Program-made: the position numbers and the translations under genes
Notes under the pieces: model-generated
The model's database searches: none
What the model was told of the DNA's origin: nothing
What the model saw: the letters and a program-made list of their open reading frames with translations, nothing else
Shown: positions 1-9,426 of the stretch, in pieces
How positions within the stretch are numbered: position 1 is the stretch's first letter
Layout of the letters: each line of letters starts with the position of its first letter
Assembly (NCBI GenBank): GCA_045565695.1
Contig: JBJLEZ010000007.1
Coordinates: 62,001-126,000, forward strand
DNA: 64,000 bases
Origin: GCA-2690565 sp002457235
GTDB lineage: Bacteria; Verrucomicrobiota; Verrucomicrobiia; Opitutales; Coraliomargaritaceae
Direction: 5' to 3'

Positions 1-1007
1 GAATGAAAGAAGATTTAGAAAAAGAAGGCGTTATTTTTGTCGGCTCTACAGAAGGGTTAGAAAAGTACCCTGAAATATTTCGTCCCTACTTTGGGAAAGT
101 TATTCCTTCTGCCGACAATAAATTTTCTGCTCTCAATAGTGCTGTATTTTCTGGTGGCAGTTTTATTTATGTCCCAAAAGGCGTTAAATTAAAACAACCA
201 TTACAGGCATATTTCCGAATCAACGCGGAAAACTTCGGGCAATTTGAAAGAACCCTCATCATAGCCGATGAAGGATCAGAAATCACATACATGGAAGGTT
301 GTACGGCTCCAAAATTTGAGACGGCTACCTTACACAGTGCGGTTGTTGAACTCGTTGCATTAAAGAATGCAAAAATCCAGTACATCACGGTTCAAAATTG
401 GTCCAATAATGTATTTAACTTAGTCACTAAACGTGCGCACGCAGAAGAAAATGCAGAAGTTAAATGGATCGATTGTAACATCGGTTCACGTTTAACCATG
501 AAATATCCAGGCGTAGTTCTCAAAGGTCGAAAAGCCCGTGGAGAAGTGTTATCAATAGCACTCGCAAATGACGGACAACACCAAGATACTGGAGCTAAGA
601 TGATTCACCTTGCTGATGAAACAAGCAGTAACATTATTTCAAAATCAATTTCAATTGGTAAAGGACGTTCGACTTATCGAGGCCAAGTGCACATGCCAAA
701 GCATTTGAAAAATTGTAAAAATAATACCGAATGCGATGCTCTTCTCATAAATACGAATAGTCGAACTGACACATACCCTGCGATCACAACTAGAGGCGAA
801 GGCAATACGGTACAACATGAAGCTAGTGTTTCAAAAGTTAGTGCCGAACAAATTTTCTACATGATGCAACGAGGTCTCTCTGAAGGAGAAGCGATGAGTC
901 TTGCAGTCAATGGATTTGTCAATGATCTACTCAAAGCATTTCCTATGGAATACTCAGTAGAATTAAAACGCCTGATCGACATGGAAATGGAAGGATCCGT
1001 CGGATAA
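1..1007 (+). CDS. sufB: SufB, Fe-S cluster scaffold subunit (5' end outside window)
   Basis: C-terminal 335 or so residues of SufB, which in the SufBC2D complex builds iron-sulfur clusters in the cytosol. SufB is usually about 470-490 residues, so roughly the first 140 lie upstream of the window; the ATG at position 3 is internal and not a start. The signature block FRINAENFGQFERTLIIADE and the downstream EGCTAP, VQNW and GQVHMP blocks match the family closely, and the end EGSVG is the usual SufB terminus. sufD follows after 30 bp on the same strand and sufT after that, so this is the downstream part of a suf operon; sufC and sufS are expected upstream but not seen. Confidence 0.96.
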   Translation, partial: MKEDLEKEGVIFVGSTEGLEKYPEIFRPYFGKVIPSADNKFSALNSAVFSGGSFIYVPKGVKLKQPLQAYFRINAENFGQFERTLIIADEGSEITYMEGCTAPKFETATLHSAVVELVALKNAKIQYITVQNWSNNVFNLVTKRAHAEENAEVKWIDCNIGSRLTMKYPGVVLKGRKARGEVLSIALANDGQHQDTGAKMIHLADETSSNIISKSISIGKGRSTYRGQVHMPKHLKNCKNNTECDALLINTNSRTDTYPAITTRGEGNTVQHEASVSKVSAEQIFYMMQRGLSEGEAMSLAVNGFVNDLLKAFPMEYSVELKRLIDMEMEGSVG

Positions 1008-1037
1008 CCATAGTTATAATTTTAGCTTCATCATTTA

Positions 1038-2339
1038 ATGAATACTACAGTCAATACACATACCACCGCTAATGCACTAGAACCGCAATGGTTGCTTGAT
1101 AGACGCAATTCTGGCAACGAAACTTATTCTAATTTACCAGTGCCTTCAGCAAAGGATGAAAACTGGCGTTTTGCTTCTGTTTTATCTGAAGACATTGATG
1201 CCTTCAAATCTGCGCCAATGCCTGAAGACCATGCTATAGATTACGCATTATCCAATTCAAAACTGGTTGAAGACCCAATCGCTGAACTCATTTTTGTTGA
1301 TGATCATTTAGTTCAATCTAAACCCTTGCCGAAAGAATTGATTGATAAAGGTGTTCGCTTTCTATCGCTCAATGAAGCTATTGAAGATCACTCTCATTTA
1401 TTAGAGCCCTATTTTTTGAAGGATTCTACCCGATTAGGTTCTCAAAAATATTTTGGATTGCACGCCTCTAATGTCAAAGCAGGTGCGGTACTCTATGTGC
1501 CCAAAGGTGTTGAAATTAACGAACCCATTGCAGTCTATCATTGGTCTAATACCGATAAAGGTCTAATTTGCCCACACACGCTCATCATTGCCGAAGCACA
1601 ATCAAAGGTTTCATTGATTGATGTCTTAGCTTCAACGACTGAGGAAAACCGATGCTTAAATATTTCTGCGAGTAACATTCAAGGTCACCCGTCAGCAAAT
1701 ATTTATAGAAAAGTAATTCAAAACTTTAATTCTAAAACCCTTTCCTTTCAATTAGACTCAGCTATTGCAGATAGAGATACACAACTTGAAAACATTGCCA
1801 TTAATTTGGGTGCAGCAAAAGCCCGTTATGAGAACCAAATAAAAATCAATGGCTCAGGTGCCCACGTAACCATGTATTCTTTATCCGTTGCAGAAGGGAC
1901 TCAGGAGTTTGACCAAAGAACCTTCCAGACTCACAATGCCCCAAACTCAGTATCTGACTTACTCTATAAAAATGCACTCTTTGACACGAGTAGAACTATC
2001 TTTTCAGGGCTGATACAAGTTGAAGAAGGAGCACAACAAACAGATGCTTACCAAACAAATCGTAATTTATTACTCGACCAAAGAGCCGATGCTAATGCAC
2101 TTCCTGGATTAGAAATTCTTGCCAATGATGTAAAATGTTCACACGGCGCCACAACTGGCAATATCGACGAAGATGAATTATTCTACATGCTCAGTCGGGG
2201 TATCCCACATAGAGTTGCTATGCAATTAATTGTGCTCGGATTTTTTGAAGAAATTATTGAAAAACTAGGTTCAGATTCACTAGCTGAAAATATTCGAAAG
2301 CTTTTAGAAGAAAAGTTTGCCTCCAAAATAAAGTCATAA
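1038..2339 (+). CDS. sufD: SufD, Fe-S cluster assembly protein
   Basis: 433-residue SufD, partner of SufB in the SufBC2D scaffold. The N-terminal helical part contains the family block PSAKDENWRFASV (about residues 35-47), and the beta-helix core ends in LFYMLSRGIPHRVAMQLIVL, the C-terminal region shared by SufB and SufD that contacts SufC. Length is normal for SufD. It starts 30 bp after sufB and ends 5 bp before sufT, so the three genes are probably co-transcribed. No Shine-Dalgarno is visible before the ATG (upstream bases are tttagcttcatcattta), a recurrent trait in this window. Family assignment is strong; SufB and SufD are related, but the preceding gene is clearly the SufB. Confidence 0.95.
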   Translation: MNTTVNTHTTANALEPQWLLDRRNSGNETYSNLPVPSAKDENWRFASVLSEDIDAFKSAPMPEDHAIDYALSNSKLVEDPIAELIFVDDHLVQSKPLPKELIDKGVRFLSLNEAIEDHSHLLEPYFLKDSTRLGSQKYFGLHASNVKAGAVLYVPKGVEINEPIAVYHWSNTDKGLICPHTLIIAEAQSKVSLIDVLASTTEENRCLNISASNIQGHPSANIYRKVIQNFNSKTLSFQLDSAIADRDTQLENIAINLGAAKARYENQIKINGSGAHVTMYSLSVAEGTQEFDQRTFQTHNAPNSVSDLLYKNALFDTSRTIFSGLIQVEEGAQQTDAYQTNRNLLLDQRADANALPGLEILANDVKCSHGATTGNIDEDELFYMLSRGIPHRVAMQLIVLGFFEEIIEKLGSDSLAENIRKLLEEKFASKIKS

Positions 2340-2344
2340 GCAAG

Positions 2345-2887
2345 ATGGAAGAAGATAAACGCATACTATCACGAGCGGTAGAAGCTACTTTAATTCCACA
2401 AGGTACACCCATGGAATTAGCTGAAGGTGAAAATGTTGTCATCACTCATCGCTTAGGTGGAAATTTCACCATCATGACAGAAAATGGGATGTTCCGAATT
2501 AAAGGAAGTGATGCTGATGCACTTGGCGAAACAATTGTTGTAAACGAGAAAAGTTCAGGTCAAAACCACAAGGGTCCTCCTAAAATGGATGCTTTATGGA
2601 CCGTTCTGAAAAAAGTTTTTGATCCAGAAATACCCGTTAACATTGTTGATTTAGGGTTGGTATATTCACTAGAGATAAAAGAAGAAGAGGAACTTCACAT
2701 TGTCGAAATGCAAATGACACTCACAGCTCCTGGATGTGGAATGGGGCCAGCAATTGCAGAAGATGCACAAAATCACCTTGAAACTATACCCGGAGTCAAA
2801 GAGGCAAGAGTAAGCATTGTTTGGGATCCGCCTTGGGACCAAGAAATGATCACCGAAGAAGGGAAAATGATTTTAGGACTGATCTAA
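2345..2887 (+). CDS. sufT: SufT-type Fe-S assembly protein (MIP18/DUF59 domain)
   Basis: 180-residue protein of the long SufT type. An N-terminal segment of about 75 residues specific to this type precedes a MIP18/DUF59 domain (about residues 82-178) with the diagnostic block DPEIPVNIVDLGLVY and the conserved cysteine in TAPGCGMG. DUF59 proteins act in Fe-S cluster assembly or delivery as accessory factors; SufT is implicated in maturation when Fe-S demand is high. Position immediately after sufD (5 bp gap) supports the assignment. The exact biochemical step is not known for the family, so only a role in Fe-S maturation should be inferred. Confidence 0.92.
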   Translation: MEEDKRILSRAVEATLIPQGTPMELAEGENVVITHRLGGNFTIMTENGMFRIKGSDADALGETIVVNEKSSGQNHKGPPKMDALWTVLKKVFDPEIPVNIVDLGLVYSLEIKEEEELHIVEMQMTLTAPGCGMGPAIAEDAQNHLETIPGVKEARVSIVWDPPWDQEMITEEGKMILGLI

Positions 2888-2939
2888 ATAAAATATTTTT
2901 TTATTTGAAAAATAACGATAAATACATTAGCTAAATACT

Positions 2940-3608
2940 ATGAAATTTACAATATCTACTTTTATCCCAAAAACCTTAGTAAAAAAAATATGTCTACTAT
3001 GCTTATTAAAAATAGTCCTAATCATTCCATTAATGGGACAATCCATACAATTTTCATTACATGATGGTGCCGCACTTACAGCTGCTGGTTCTTCTTTTGA
3101 TAATGAAGATTCTAAAGCCTCTTTTACTCAGAATGGTATTACCCTTTCTATGGAGGCTCTGCTGAATGATACCTCAACAAAAGCTAAATTAAACGGTGGC
3201 GCTGAAGGATTTGGTGTTAATAGCGATGGACTCTCTGATCATACGCAAAGAATTGATAATATAAATGGCAAAGAAACCATTGTCTTCTCATTCAATGTTG
3301 CAGGTATTTTGAATACTATTGATTTACGATATATTGAAGAATCCGCGAATGAAGCCATTTTATCTTTCGAAGGTGGAAATCAATTTAACTTAAATACAAA
3401 AACTGCATTAAGTGGTCAGGATGACTTCACTATCAATGAGGCATTCACACCCGGCCAGCAGATTTCATTATATTTAAGTCCTGATGCACCAGCAACTGAG
3501 AATTTTGCTCTGGAGTCTATAACTGTAGAAATACCCGAAAATAATGCAGCGATTCTAGGCATGTTTACTTTTATCCTCTTATTTGTATCACTGAAAAAAT
3601 TCACTTAA
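2940..3608 (+). CDS. Exported protein with possible PEP-CTERM-like C-terminal anchor
   Basis: 222 residues. The N-terminus has lysines followed by a hydrophobic stretch (about residues 16-33), compatible with a signal peptide. The central part is rich in Ser, Thr, Asn and Gly with alternating hydrophobics, as in beta-rich extracellular proteins. The last 25 residues are IPEN, a hydrophobic run (AILGMFTFILLFVSL) and a short basic end KKFT. This layout (Pro-Glu motif, membrane segment, basic tail) is that of PEP-CTERM sorting signals, common in Verrucomicrobiota, but the motif is degenerate and no exosortase is visible. No enzymatic motif recognised. It is separated from sufT by 52 AT-rich bp and is probably its own unit. 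Confidence 0.7.
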   Translation: MKFTISTFIPKTLVKKICLLCLLKIVLIIPLMGQSIQFSLHDGAALTAAGSSFDNEDSKASFTQNGITLSMEALLNDTSTKAKLNGGAEGFGVNSDGLSDHTQRIDNINGKETIVFSFNVAGILNTIDLRYIEESANEAILSFEGGNQFNLNTKTALSGQDDFTINEAFTPGQQISLYLSPDAPATENFALESITVEIPENNAAILGMFTFILLFVSLKKFT

Positions 3609-3696
3609 GGAATAATAAATTTTCTCAATTATTGAAGAGTTTCCTCGATTTATTTTTCCAATTGCATCTCTGTTAATATCTCTAATACTAGGATAT

Positions 3697-4683
3697 GTGA
3701 CTGATTATTTATCGATAAAACAACTCCAAGCTCTTGATCCATCTTCTGAATTAGCTTTTACGGGGATTTATTTTATTAAGCGTAAATTGACCAAAACTGC
3801 TAAAAACGGAAACCCTTATCTTCTTTTAGAATTTTCTGATGCTAGTGGAACCTTTGTTACTAATATCTTTAATAACAGTAATGCCTATATCACACTAGAG
3901 GATATTTCTGAAGGTAGCTTAATCAAGATTCAAGGAACTACCCGATTTTATAATCAACAAATCTCTCCTGATATTTATTCTGTAGCACTTTACTCATTGG
4001 AAGAAGCGACTGATCAAGGAATTATTCATCAATTAATAGAGGTACCGCCCGAAAGTGAATCTTATCTCTGGGATCAATTAACATTTGGCATAGAACAGAT
4101 TAAACACCCTGCATTGAAGGCAACTGTCGAAAACGTCATTCAGAACCATGAATCAGCATTTCGTAATGCTTCTGCTGCCATTGCCATGCACCATGCTTAT
4201 CGTCATGGATTATTAGAACATACGGTCCACATGTTGCAAATTGGACTGGCTTTATTGCCAATTTATAAAGAGGTTGATTTTGATTTAGCAATTGCCGGTA
4301 TTATTTTACACGACATTGGAAAATTAGAAGAATACGAGGGAGATATTGCGACAAAAACCACTCGAGTTGGCATCCTACAAGGTCATGTAGTGCTCGGCTA
4401 TAAAGTTGCTAGGAAAGCAGCTATTTTATCAAATCTCAGTGAAGATTTGACAGAACGCTTGGAACATATAATACTGAGCCATCAAGGCGAGAAAGAATGG
4501 GGAGCTGCAGCAATGGCAGCCACTCCCGAAGCCGTTTTTGTTTCCATGGTTGATAACCTTGATGCAAAAATGGGCATGGTACAAAGAACACTTCGCAATG
4601 CTCCAGAGAATGCCGAGTTTTCTGATTATTTACCTGGGCTAAAAACACGATTATTGCTTACCCCACCTAATAAAGAAAAGTAA
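3697..4683 (+). CDS. yhaM: YhaM-family 3'-5' exoribonuclease (OB fold + HD domain)
   Basis: 328 residues. An N-terminal OB-type nucleic-acid-binding domain (about 15-110, with KNGNPYLLLEFSDASG) is followed by an HD metal-dependent phosphohydrolase domain (about 160-310): HAYRHGLLEHTVHM, then the HD pair in GIILHDIGKLEEYEG, the later histidine in HIILSHQGE and the closing DNLDAKMG. This order and length match YhaM, a 3'-5' exonuclease acting on RNA and also DNA in Bacillus. The start is GTG, preceded by AGGA five bases upstream; no ATG in frame gives a full protein. Convergent with lysS, 7 bp apart. Substrate in this organism is inferred from the family. Confidence 0.88.
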   Translation: MTDYLSIKQLQALDPSSELAFTGIYFIKRKLTKTAKNGNPYLLLEFSDASGTFVTNIFNNSNAYITLEDISEGSLIKIQGTTRFYNQQISPDIYSVALYSLEEATDQGIIHQLIEVPPESESYLWDQLTFGIEQIKHPALKATVENVIQNHESAFRNASAAIAMHHAYRHGLLEHTVHMLQIGLALLPIYKEVDFDLAIAGIILHDIGKLEEYEGDIATKTTRVGILQGHVVLGYKVARKAAILSNLSEDLTERLEHIILSHQGEKEWGAAAMAATPEAVFVSMVDNLDAKMGMVQRTLRNAPENAEFSDYLPGLKTRLLLTPPNKEK

Positions 4684-4690
4684 GTTTAAT

Positions 4691-6175
4691 TCAGTCTTTT
4701 GTCGGCTTCAAACTTGGGAAAAGAATCGTATCTCTGATGCTCTCCGCCCCAGTTAGTAGAATAATCAATCGATCTATCCCTAATCCCATTCCGCCTGCAG
4801 GAGGCATTCCATATTCTAAGGCAGTCAAAAATTCAGTATCCATATCCTGCACCTCTTCGCCGACTTGAGCTGAGAACATTTCTCTTTGAATTAATGGATC
4901 ATTTTGCTCTGAGTAAGCGGGTGCAATTTCTTGCCCGTTGATACATAACTCAAATACGTCAATTGTTGTCTCATCTGTTTGTGTAATTTTAGCCAATGGG
5001 CATAGTTGCTTCGGGATATGTGTGACAAAAGTTGGCTGAATCAAGGTCGGTTCAATCAACTTCTCAAAAACATTATTTGTGATTTCATAGTCTTCTAAGT
5101 CTGGATTGACTTGTATCCCTAATGCATTCGACTTTTTCAACTTCTCTTCTTTTGATAACTCAAACCAAGAAGCATCTCCGGTCGCTTCTTTAATCAAATC
5201 CTTATAAGCGACCTCTCGCCACTCACCACTTAGGTCGATCTCTTTTCCGTCCGGTCTTTTTATCGTCAAACCCCCAATTACTGTTTCTGCTACATGTTGG
5301 ATTAAGCCTTTGGTTAAATTCATCATACCACGAAAATCGGTATAGGCTTGATATAACTCAAGCATGGTGAATTCAGGGTTGTGCCTACGCGATAACCCTT
5401 CATTACGAAAAACTCGACCAATCTCAAAAACTTTTTCTTCACCAGCAACCAGCATTTGTTTCAAATATAATTCAAGTGCGATTCGGAGGTAAAACGGACA
5501 ATCTAATGCATTAAAATGAGTCTCGAAGGGTCTAGCAGCAGCACCACCAGCTACGGATTGCAAAACAGGTGTCTCCACTTCTGTAAAGCCTAAGCCCCAT
5601 AGATAGGTGCGCATTGCTTGAATAATTTTTGATCTTTGCTTGAAGCGTGTTCTCGATTCCGGATTTACGATAAGATCTAAGTAGCGTTGACGGTAAATCT
5701 TATCGTCATCTGTCAAACCAGCCCATTTTTCTGGAAGAGGCCTCAAAGATTTCGAGACCAATGTATAAGCACTAGCACGGACTGTGATTTCACCTGTTTT
5801 AGTCTTAAATAATCGACCTTCCACACCAATAATATCTCCGCGATCTAATTTTTTAAAATAGGTATTGTACTCACCTTCAGGTAATTCATCACGGGTCACA
5901 TAACATTGAATTTGCCCAGCACTATCTTGTAGTTTGATGAAACTTGCCTTGCCCATAATACGAAAGGCAATGATACGCCCCGCTACCTTAACAATCGGCT
6001 GTTGATCGTCTTCTAAGCTTTCATCATATTGTGACTGTGCCGCTTCAGAAGAGAATTTTTGCTCGAAATTAGCTAAAAAAGGATTTCTCCCCTCTTTTAT
6101 TAGACCTTCAAGCTTTTCCAAACGAACCGCATATAAGTCATGCGTATTGTCATTATTTTCGTTATTTGCTTTCAT
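4691..6175 (-). CDS. lysS: Lysyl-tRNA synthetase, class II
   Basis: 494 residues, normal for bacterial LysS. N-terminal OB anticodon-binding domain (about 60-165, AGRIIAFRIMGKASFIKLQD) and a class II catalytic domain with motif 2 (FRNEGLSRRHNPEFTMLE, near residue 260) and motif 3 (GMGLGIDRLIILL, near residue 465). It attaches lysine to tRNA-Lys in the cytosol using ATP. The tail is the usual RDTILFPSLKP. The gene stands alone, divergent from the TPR gene at 6274 across about 100 bp of AT-rich DNA that must hold both promoters. No obvious Shine-Dalgarno upstream. Confidence 0.97.
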   Translation of the reverse strand: MKANNENNDNTHDLYAVRLEKLEGLIKEGRNPFLANFEQKFSSEAAQSQYDESLEDDQQPIVKVAGRIIAFRIMGKASFIKLQDSAGQIQCYVTRDELPEGEYNTYFKKLDRGDIIGVEGRLFKTKTGEITVRASAYTLVSKSLRPLPEKWAGLTDDDKIYRQRYLDLIVNPESRTRFKQRSKIIQAMRTYLWGLGFTEVETPVLQSVAGGAAARPFETHFNALDCPFYLRIALELYLKQMLVAGEEKVFEIGRVFRNEGLSRRHNPEFTMLELYQAYTDFRGMMNLTKGLIQHVAETVIGGLTIKRPDGKEIDLSGEWREVAYKDLIKEATGDASWFELSKEEKLKKSNALGIQVNPDLEDYEITNNVFEKLIEPTLIQPTFVTHIPKQLCPLAKITQTDETTIDVFELCINGQEIAPAYSEQNDPLIQREMFSAQVGEEVQDMDTEFLTALEYGMPPAGGMGLGIDRLIILLTGAESIRDTILFPSLKPTKD

Positions 6176-6215
6176 TTTGTATTGTCGTAAATTTTGCCAG
6201 TTCCTATTGTTAATT

Positions 6216-6231
6216 AACTATTTAAATAGTT
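6216..6231. repeat. 16-bp perfect palindrome between lysS and the TPR gene
   Basis: aactatttaaatagtt is a perfect 16-bp palindrome about 40 bp upstream of the lysS start and about 43 bp upstream of the TPR/addB side, in a divergent promoter region. It could be a small operator or chance in AT-rich DNA. On the plus strand it is followed by a T run, but no plus-strand gene ends here, so a terminator is unlikely. Confidence 0.3.
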
Positions 6232-6273
6232 TTTTACATATGCAATAAATAAAGCAACATCCTAATTAAATTG

Positions 6274-6585
6274 ATGAGTCAGCAAGATTTTTTTATCCAA
6301 AAAGTTCAAGAAGCACCTGAAAATAAACTTTTTCGCTTCAGCCTCAGTAAAATACTCTTTGACCAAGAGCAATTTGCCGATGCGATACCTCATTTAGAGA
6401 AATGCATACAGCTTCAAGATGATTGGATGCTCGCCCATATATTATTAGGAAAATCACTGCTTCACTCTAACCAAGCAGATGAAGCTAAAAAAATTCTAGA
6501 AAAGGCGCTCAAGCTTGCCATAGACCAAAATCATGATGACCCCAAAAATGAAATACTAGCTCTTCTTGAGCACTTTAAGCATTAG
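6274..6585 (+). CDS. Small TPR-like protein
   Basis: 103 residues, predicted all-helical, with at least one recognisable tetratricopeptide unit (ADAIPHLEKCIQLQDDWMLAHILLGKSLLHSNQADEAKKILEKALKLA, about residues 32-80). TPR units are protein-protein interaction scaffolds; no catalytic motif is present and no signal peptide, so a cytosolic adaptor is likely. A TTG lies directly before the ATG (6271) and could also be used; ATG is preferred here. It sits 18 bp upstream of addB on the same strand and may share its transcript, but nothing links the function to AddAB. Confidence 0.75.
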   Translation: MSQQDFFIQKVQEAPENKLFRFSLSKILFDQEQFADAIPHLEKCIQLQDDWMLAHILLGKSLLHSNQADEAKKILEKALKLAIDQNHDDPKNEILALLEHFKH

Positions 6586-6603
6586 TTAATATGCCATCGT
6601 AAT

Positions 6604-9426
6604 ATGCCATCGAATCAAAAACATCTTAATTGGAATGAAGCACTTATCCCACAGGTAAAAGAGTTCTTATTGAGTGAAATTGATAAAAACGCTCATTTGA
6701 TCGACCTAAGTCACCTCCTTGTAATCATTCCAACGGCTAAATCTGGCAGGCATTTATTAGAAGCACTGAGTACTGACCCCCTAACAATAAACAAAGGTCT
6801 TTTGAGTCCAAAAATCATTACTCCAATACAATTTCTTGAATTGGAATTGGATGCAGCGAACAAGGCGACAGACGGACAGTGCATCTTTACTTGGATTGAA
6901 GTATTGGGAATGGCAAAAAAATATTCTATTAATACGATATTTCCCAATACCTACCCATTCAGTGATATCTCAAAGCTCTCCAATGCTAGACGTTTTCATA
7001 AGTTGCGAAAAGAGATTGGGATTGAAGGCTTAGATTTATCTCATATCGCAGCAACTTGTATTAAACTTGGAATAGAAGTCGAACGCTGGAAACAGTTAGC
7101 AGATTTAGAACAAAGCTACTATACCTTACTCAGCCAAAAAAGCCTTATCGATCCAATGTACCTAAACAAAAAAACTGCAGAAGACTATCAACTTGATTCG
7201 GCTATTTCAAAAATCATTCTTGTCGCAACACCTAACCCAAAACCATTACCATTAAAAGCACTGCAATCACTCGAATCCAAAATCCCGATTGAAGTTTGGA
7301 TAAACGGACCTAAAAAAGATGGTCTCTTTGATACCTGGGGAATTCCCATTCAAAAAGCATGGGAACAAAGAACAATGGATTTCAAACAATGGAATCATGA
7401 AATAATTCGAATTAATAACGCTTTAGAAATACCAGAAAAACTGAAAGAGCATGTAAGAAATGCTCCGGTTGAATCTGTACAGATAGGACTATTAGATTCC
7501 AATCTAATCTCACCTGTAAGTAATTATTTCTCCTTAGAATCTATTGCATATCATAATCCAGAAGGGATAAGCCTCAGCCAAAGTGCGATTGGAAAACTGA
7601 TAATAAGTTTAATCCGTATTCAAGAAGCCCAAAATATAAATGAATTTAAACAACTACTACTAAACCCTTATTTCTTCCGATATACCCAATCTACCTTACC
7701 TGTGGAAACTTTAATCAATGATATTGATAAGCTATTTTCCAAACACCTAACTTACTCACTTAAAGAACTTAAAAAACAGGCTGTATTCTCAAAAAATGAA
7801 CATCTGATAAATGTATTAAACTGCCTAGAAAAGTTTTCCTACAACATCAATGGCAAGAACCATGAGCCGAAAAATTTTGCTGAATGGTTAAACAAATCAC
7901 TAAATACACTGATTGAGGAGCATGGCTTAATCGAGAGTGACAGCCATTATAAAAATATATCTGACTGCATAAATAATGCCTTAGATGAAGCTATCACCTC
8001 AGAAAATATATTTTTAAACCAAAATCTAAGCTCAAGAAAGGAACTCTTATTAGACACACTTCGGAAGCAGGCGCTTTATAAAGAGAGAGAGAAAAATGCT
8101 CATGATTTATTTGGTTGGCTTGAGCTTTTATGGCATGATGCCCCTCATAGCCTTATCTGTGGCTTTAATGAAAGCGCTGTCCCTAGATCAAACCCTGTTG
8201 ATTCCTTTCTTCCGGAAAGCCTAAGAAAAAAATTAGGGATGAAAACCAATGAAGATTTATTCGCTAATGATCTCTATTTGTTTGAAGCTATTTGCCAAAG
8301 AAGACACCAAAAAGAAAAAGGCAAAGTCACGCTATTTGTTCCAGAAAGTGATGGTGAATTTAACCCACTAATGCCTTCAAGAATACTTTTTCAAATCCCG
8401 GAAGAGCAGTTAATCAATAGGACTAAAACCATATTACTTGATAAGGCAGAAAAGCAAGTGACTGATAACCATCAACCTGCTTGGATCTTTAATCAGGCTA
8501 TACCCTGCCCTCTCCCCAAAAGCTTTTCCGTTTCTAAGCTAAAAGACTATCTAAGATGTCCGTTCAGATTTTACTTAAAACATATTTTAAAAATTAGAAT
8601 TGAAAACTTTGATGATCGTGAAATGAGCTCCAGTACATTTGGAACCCTTTTCCATAAAGTAGTAGCTGAATTAAAAGGCGAAAGACTTTCTGGCTCTATG
8701 GACGAATCAAAATTCATCAATGCGCTTCAAGCAAAAGCAGAAAATGCAATAAAAAGAGATTTCGGCTTCAATCTTTCCTTTGCCTTACAAATACAAAAAG
8801 AGAATTTACACGATCGAGTGGCTGCTTTTGCTCGTTCACAAATTCAATCATTGCAGCCGAATCAAACATTAGAAATTATTGATACAGAAAAATCCTTCTC
8901 ACGTAAGATTGATGAATTCACCATTACAGGCACGATAGATAGGATAGACCTAATCAATGGACAGAAACGAATCATTGATTACAAAACAAGTAATACTCCT
9001 AAAAATCCGAAGGGCGAACACTTACATTCCGCAAATACTAAAAAAAAGCCGAAGCACTTGCCTGAAGAAGCTTATCATACCGTTAATAATAAGGACTTGT
9101 ATTGGAATGACCTTCAATTGCCTTTATATTGTTTGTCAGAAGCCTCAGACATAAATACGGGGCTCCCCGAATTGTACTATTATAATGTCCCGAAGTCTGC
9201 TGAACAAACAGCACTTGCCCTATGGAATGGACTCTCCATTGAAGATTTATATGCCGCAGAAAAATGCGCTAGAGCCATCTTAAACTCTATTAAACAAGGA
9301 AAGTTTTGGCCACCGAATGAGCAGTTGGAACCACGCATGGATGAGTTTGCGGACTTATTTCCAGATGGAATAAAAAAGGCGGTAAACGGGTCTATTTTTG
9401 AAAATTACAAATTCAGTGAACAATGA
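6604..9426 (+). CDS. addB: AddB-like subunit with PD-(D/E)XK nuclease domain
   Basis: 940 residues. The last third is a RecB-family nuclease: the entry block SVSKLKDYLRCPFRFYL (near residue 650), FGTLFHKVVAEL, and the active-site pair in GTIDRIDLINGQ and RIIDYKTS (about 780-795). The first two thirds resemble the inactivated helicase domains of AddB with no Walker A. It overlaps addA by 4 bp (ATGA), the classic addBA arrangement; together they resect double-strand breaks for RecA. AddB normally has an iron-sulfur staple of four cysteines: the one in LRCPF is present but the C-terminal Cx2Cx5C group is absent from the tail (residues 880-940), so the cluster seems lost. Annotated AddB by neighbour and domain order rather than full-length similarity. 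Confidence 0.85.
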   Translation: MPSNQKHLNWNEALIPQVKEFLLSEIDKNAHLIDLSHLLVIIPTAKSGRHLLEALSTDPLTINKGLLSPKIITPIQFLELELDAANKATDGQCIFTWIEVLGMAKKYSINTIFPNTYPFSDISKLSNARRFHKLRKEIGIEGLDLSHIAATCIKLGIEVERWKQLADLEQSYYTLLSQKSLIDPMYLNKKTAEDYQLDSAISKIILVATPNPKPLPLKALQSLESKIPIEVWINGPKKDGLFDTWGIPIQKAWEQRTMDFKQWNHEIIRINNALEIPEKLKEHVRNAPVESVQIGLLDSNLISPVSNYFSLESIAYHNPEGISLSQSAIGKLIISLIRIQEAQNINEFKQLLLNPYFFRYTQSTLPVETLINDIDKLFSKHLTYSLKELKKQAVFSKNEHLINVLNCLEKFSYNINGKNHEPKNFAEWLNKSLNTLIEEHGLIESDSHYKNISDCINNALDEAITSENIFLNQNLSSRKELLLDTLRKQALYKEREKNAHDLFGWLELLWHDAPHSLICGFNESAVPRSNPVDSFLPESLRKKLGMKTNEDLFANDLYLFEAICQRRHQKEKGKVTLFVPESDGEFNPLMPSRILFQIPEEQLINRTKTILLDKAEKQVTDNHQPAWIFNQAIPCPLPKSFSVSKLKDYLRCPFRFYLKHILKIRIENFDDREMSSSTFGTLFHKVVAELKGERLSGSMDESKFINALQAKAENAIKRDFGFNLSFALQIQKENLHDRVAAFARSQIQSLQPNQTLEIIDTEKSFSRKIDEFTITGTIDRIDLINGQKRIIDYKTSNTPKNPKGEHLHSANTKKKPKHLPEEAYHTVNNKDLYWNDLQLPLYCLSEASDINTGLPELYYYNVPKSAEQTALALWNGLSIEDLYAAEKCARAILNSIKQGKFWPPNEQLEPRMDEFADLFPDGIKKAVNGSIFENYKFSEQ

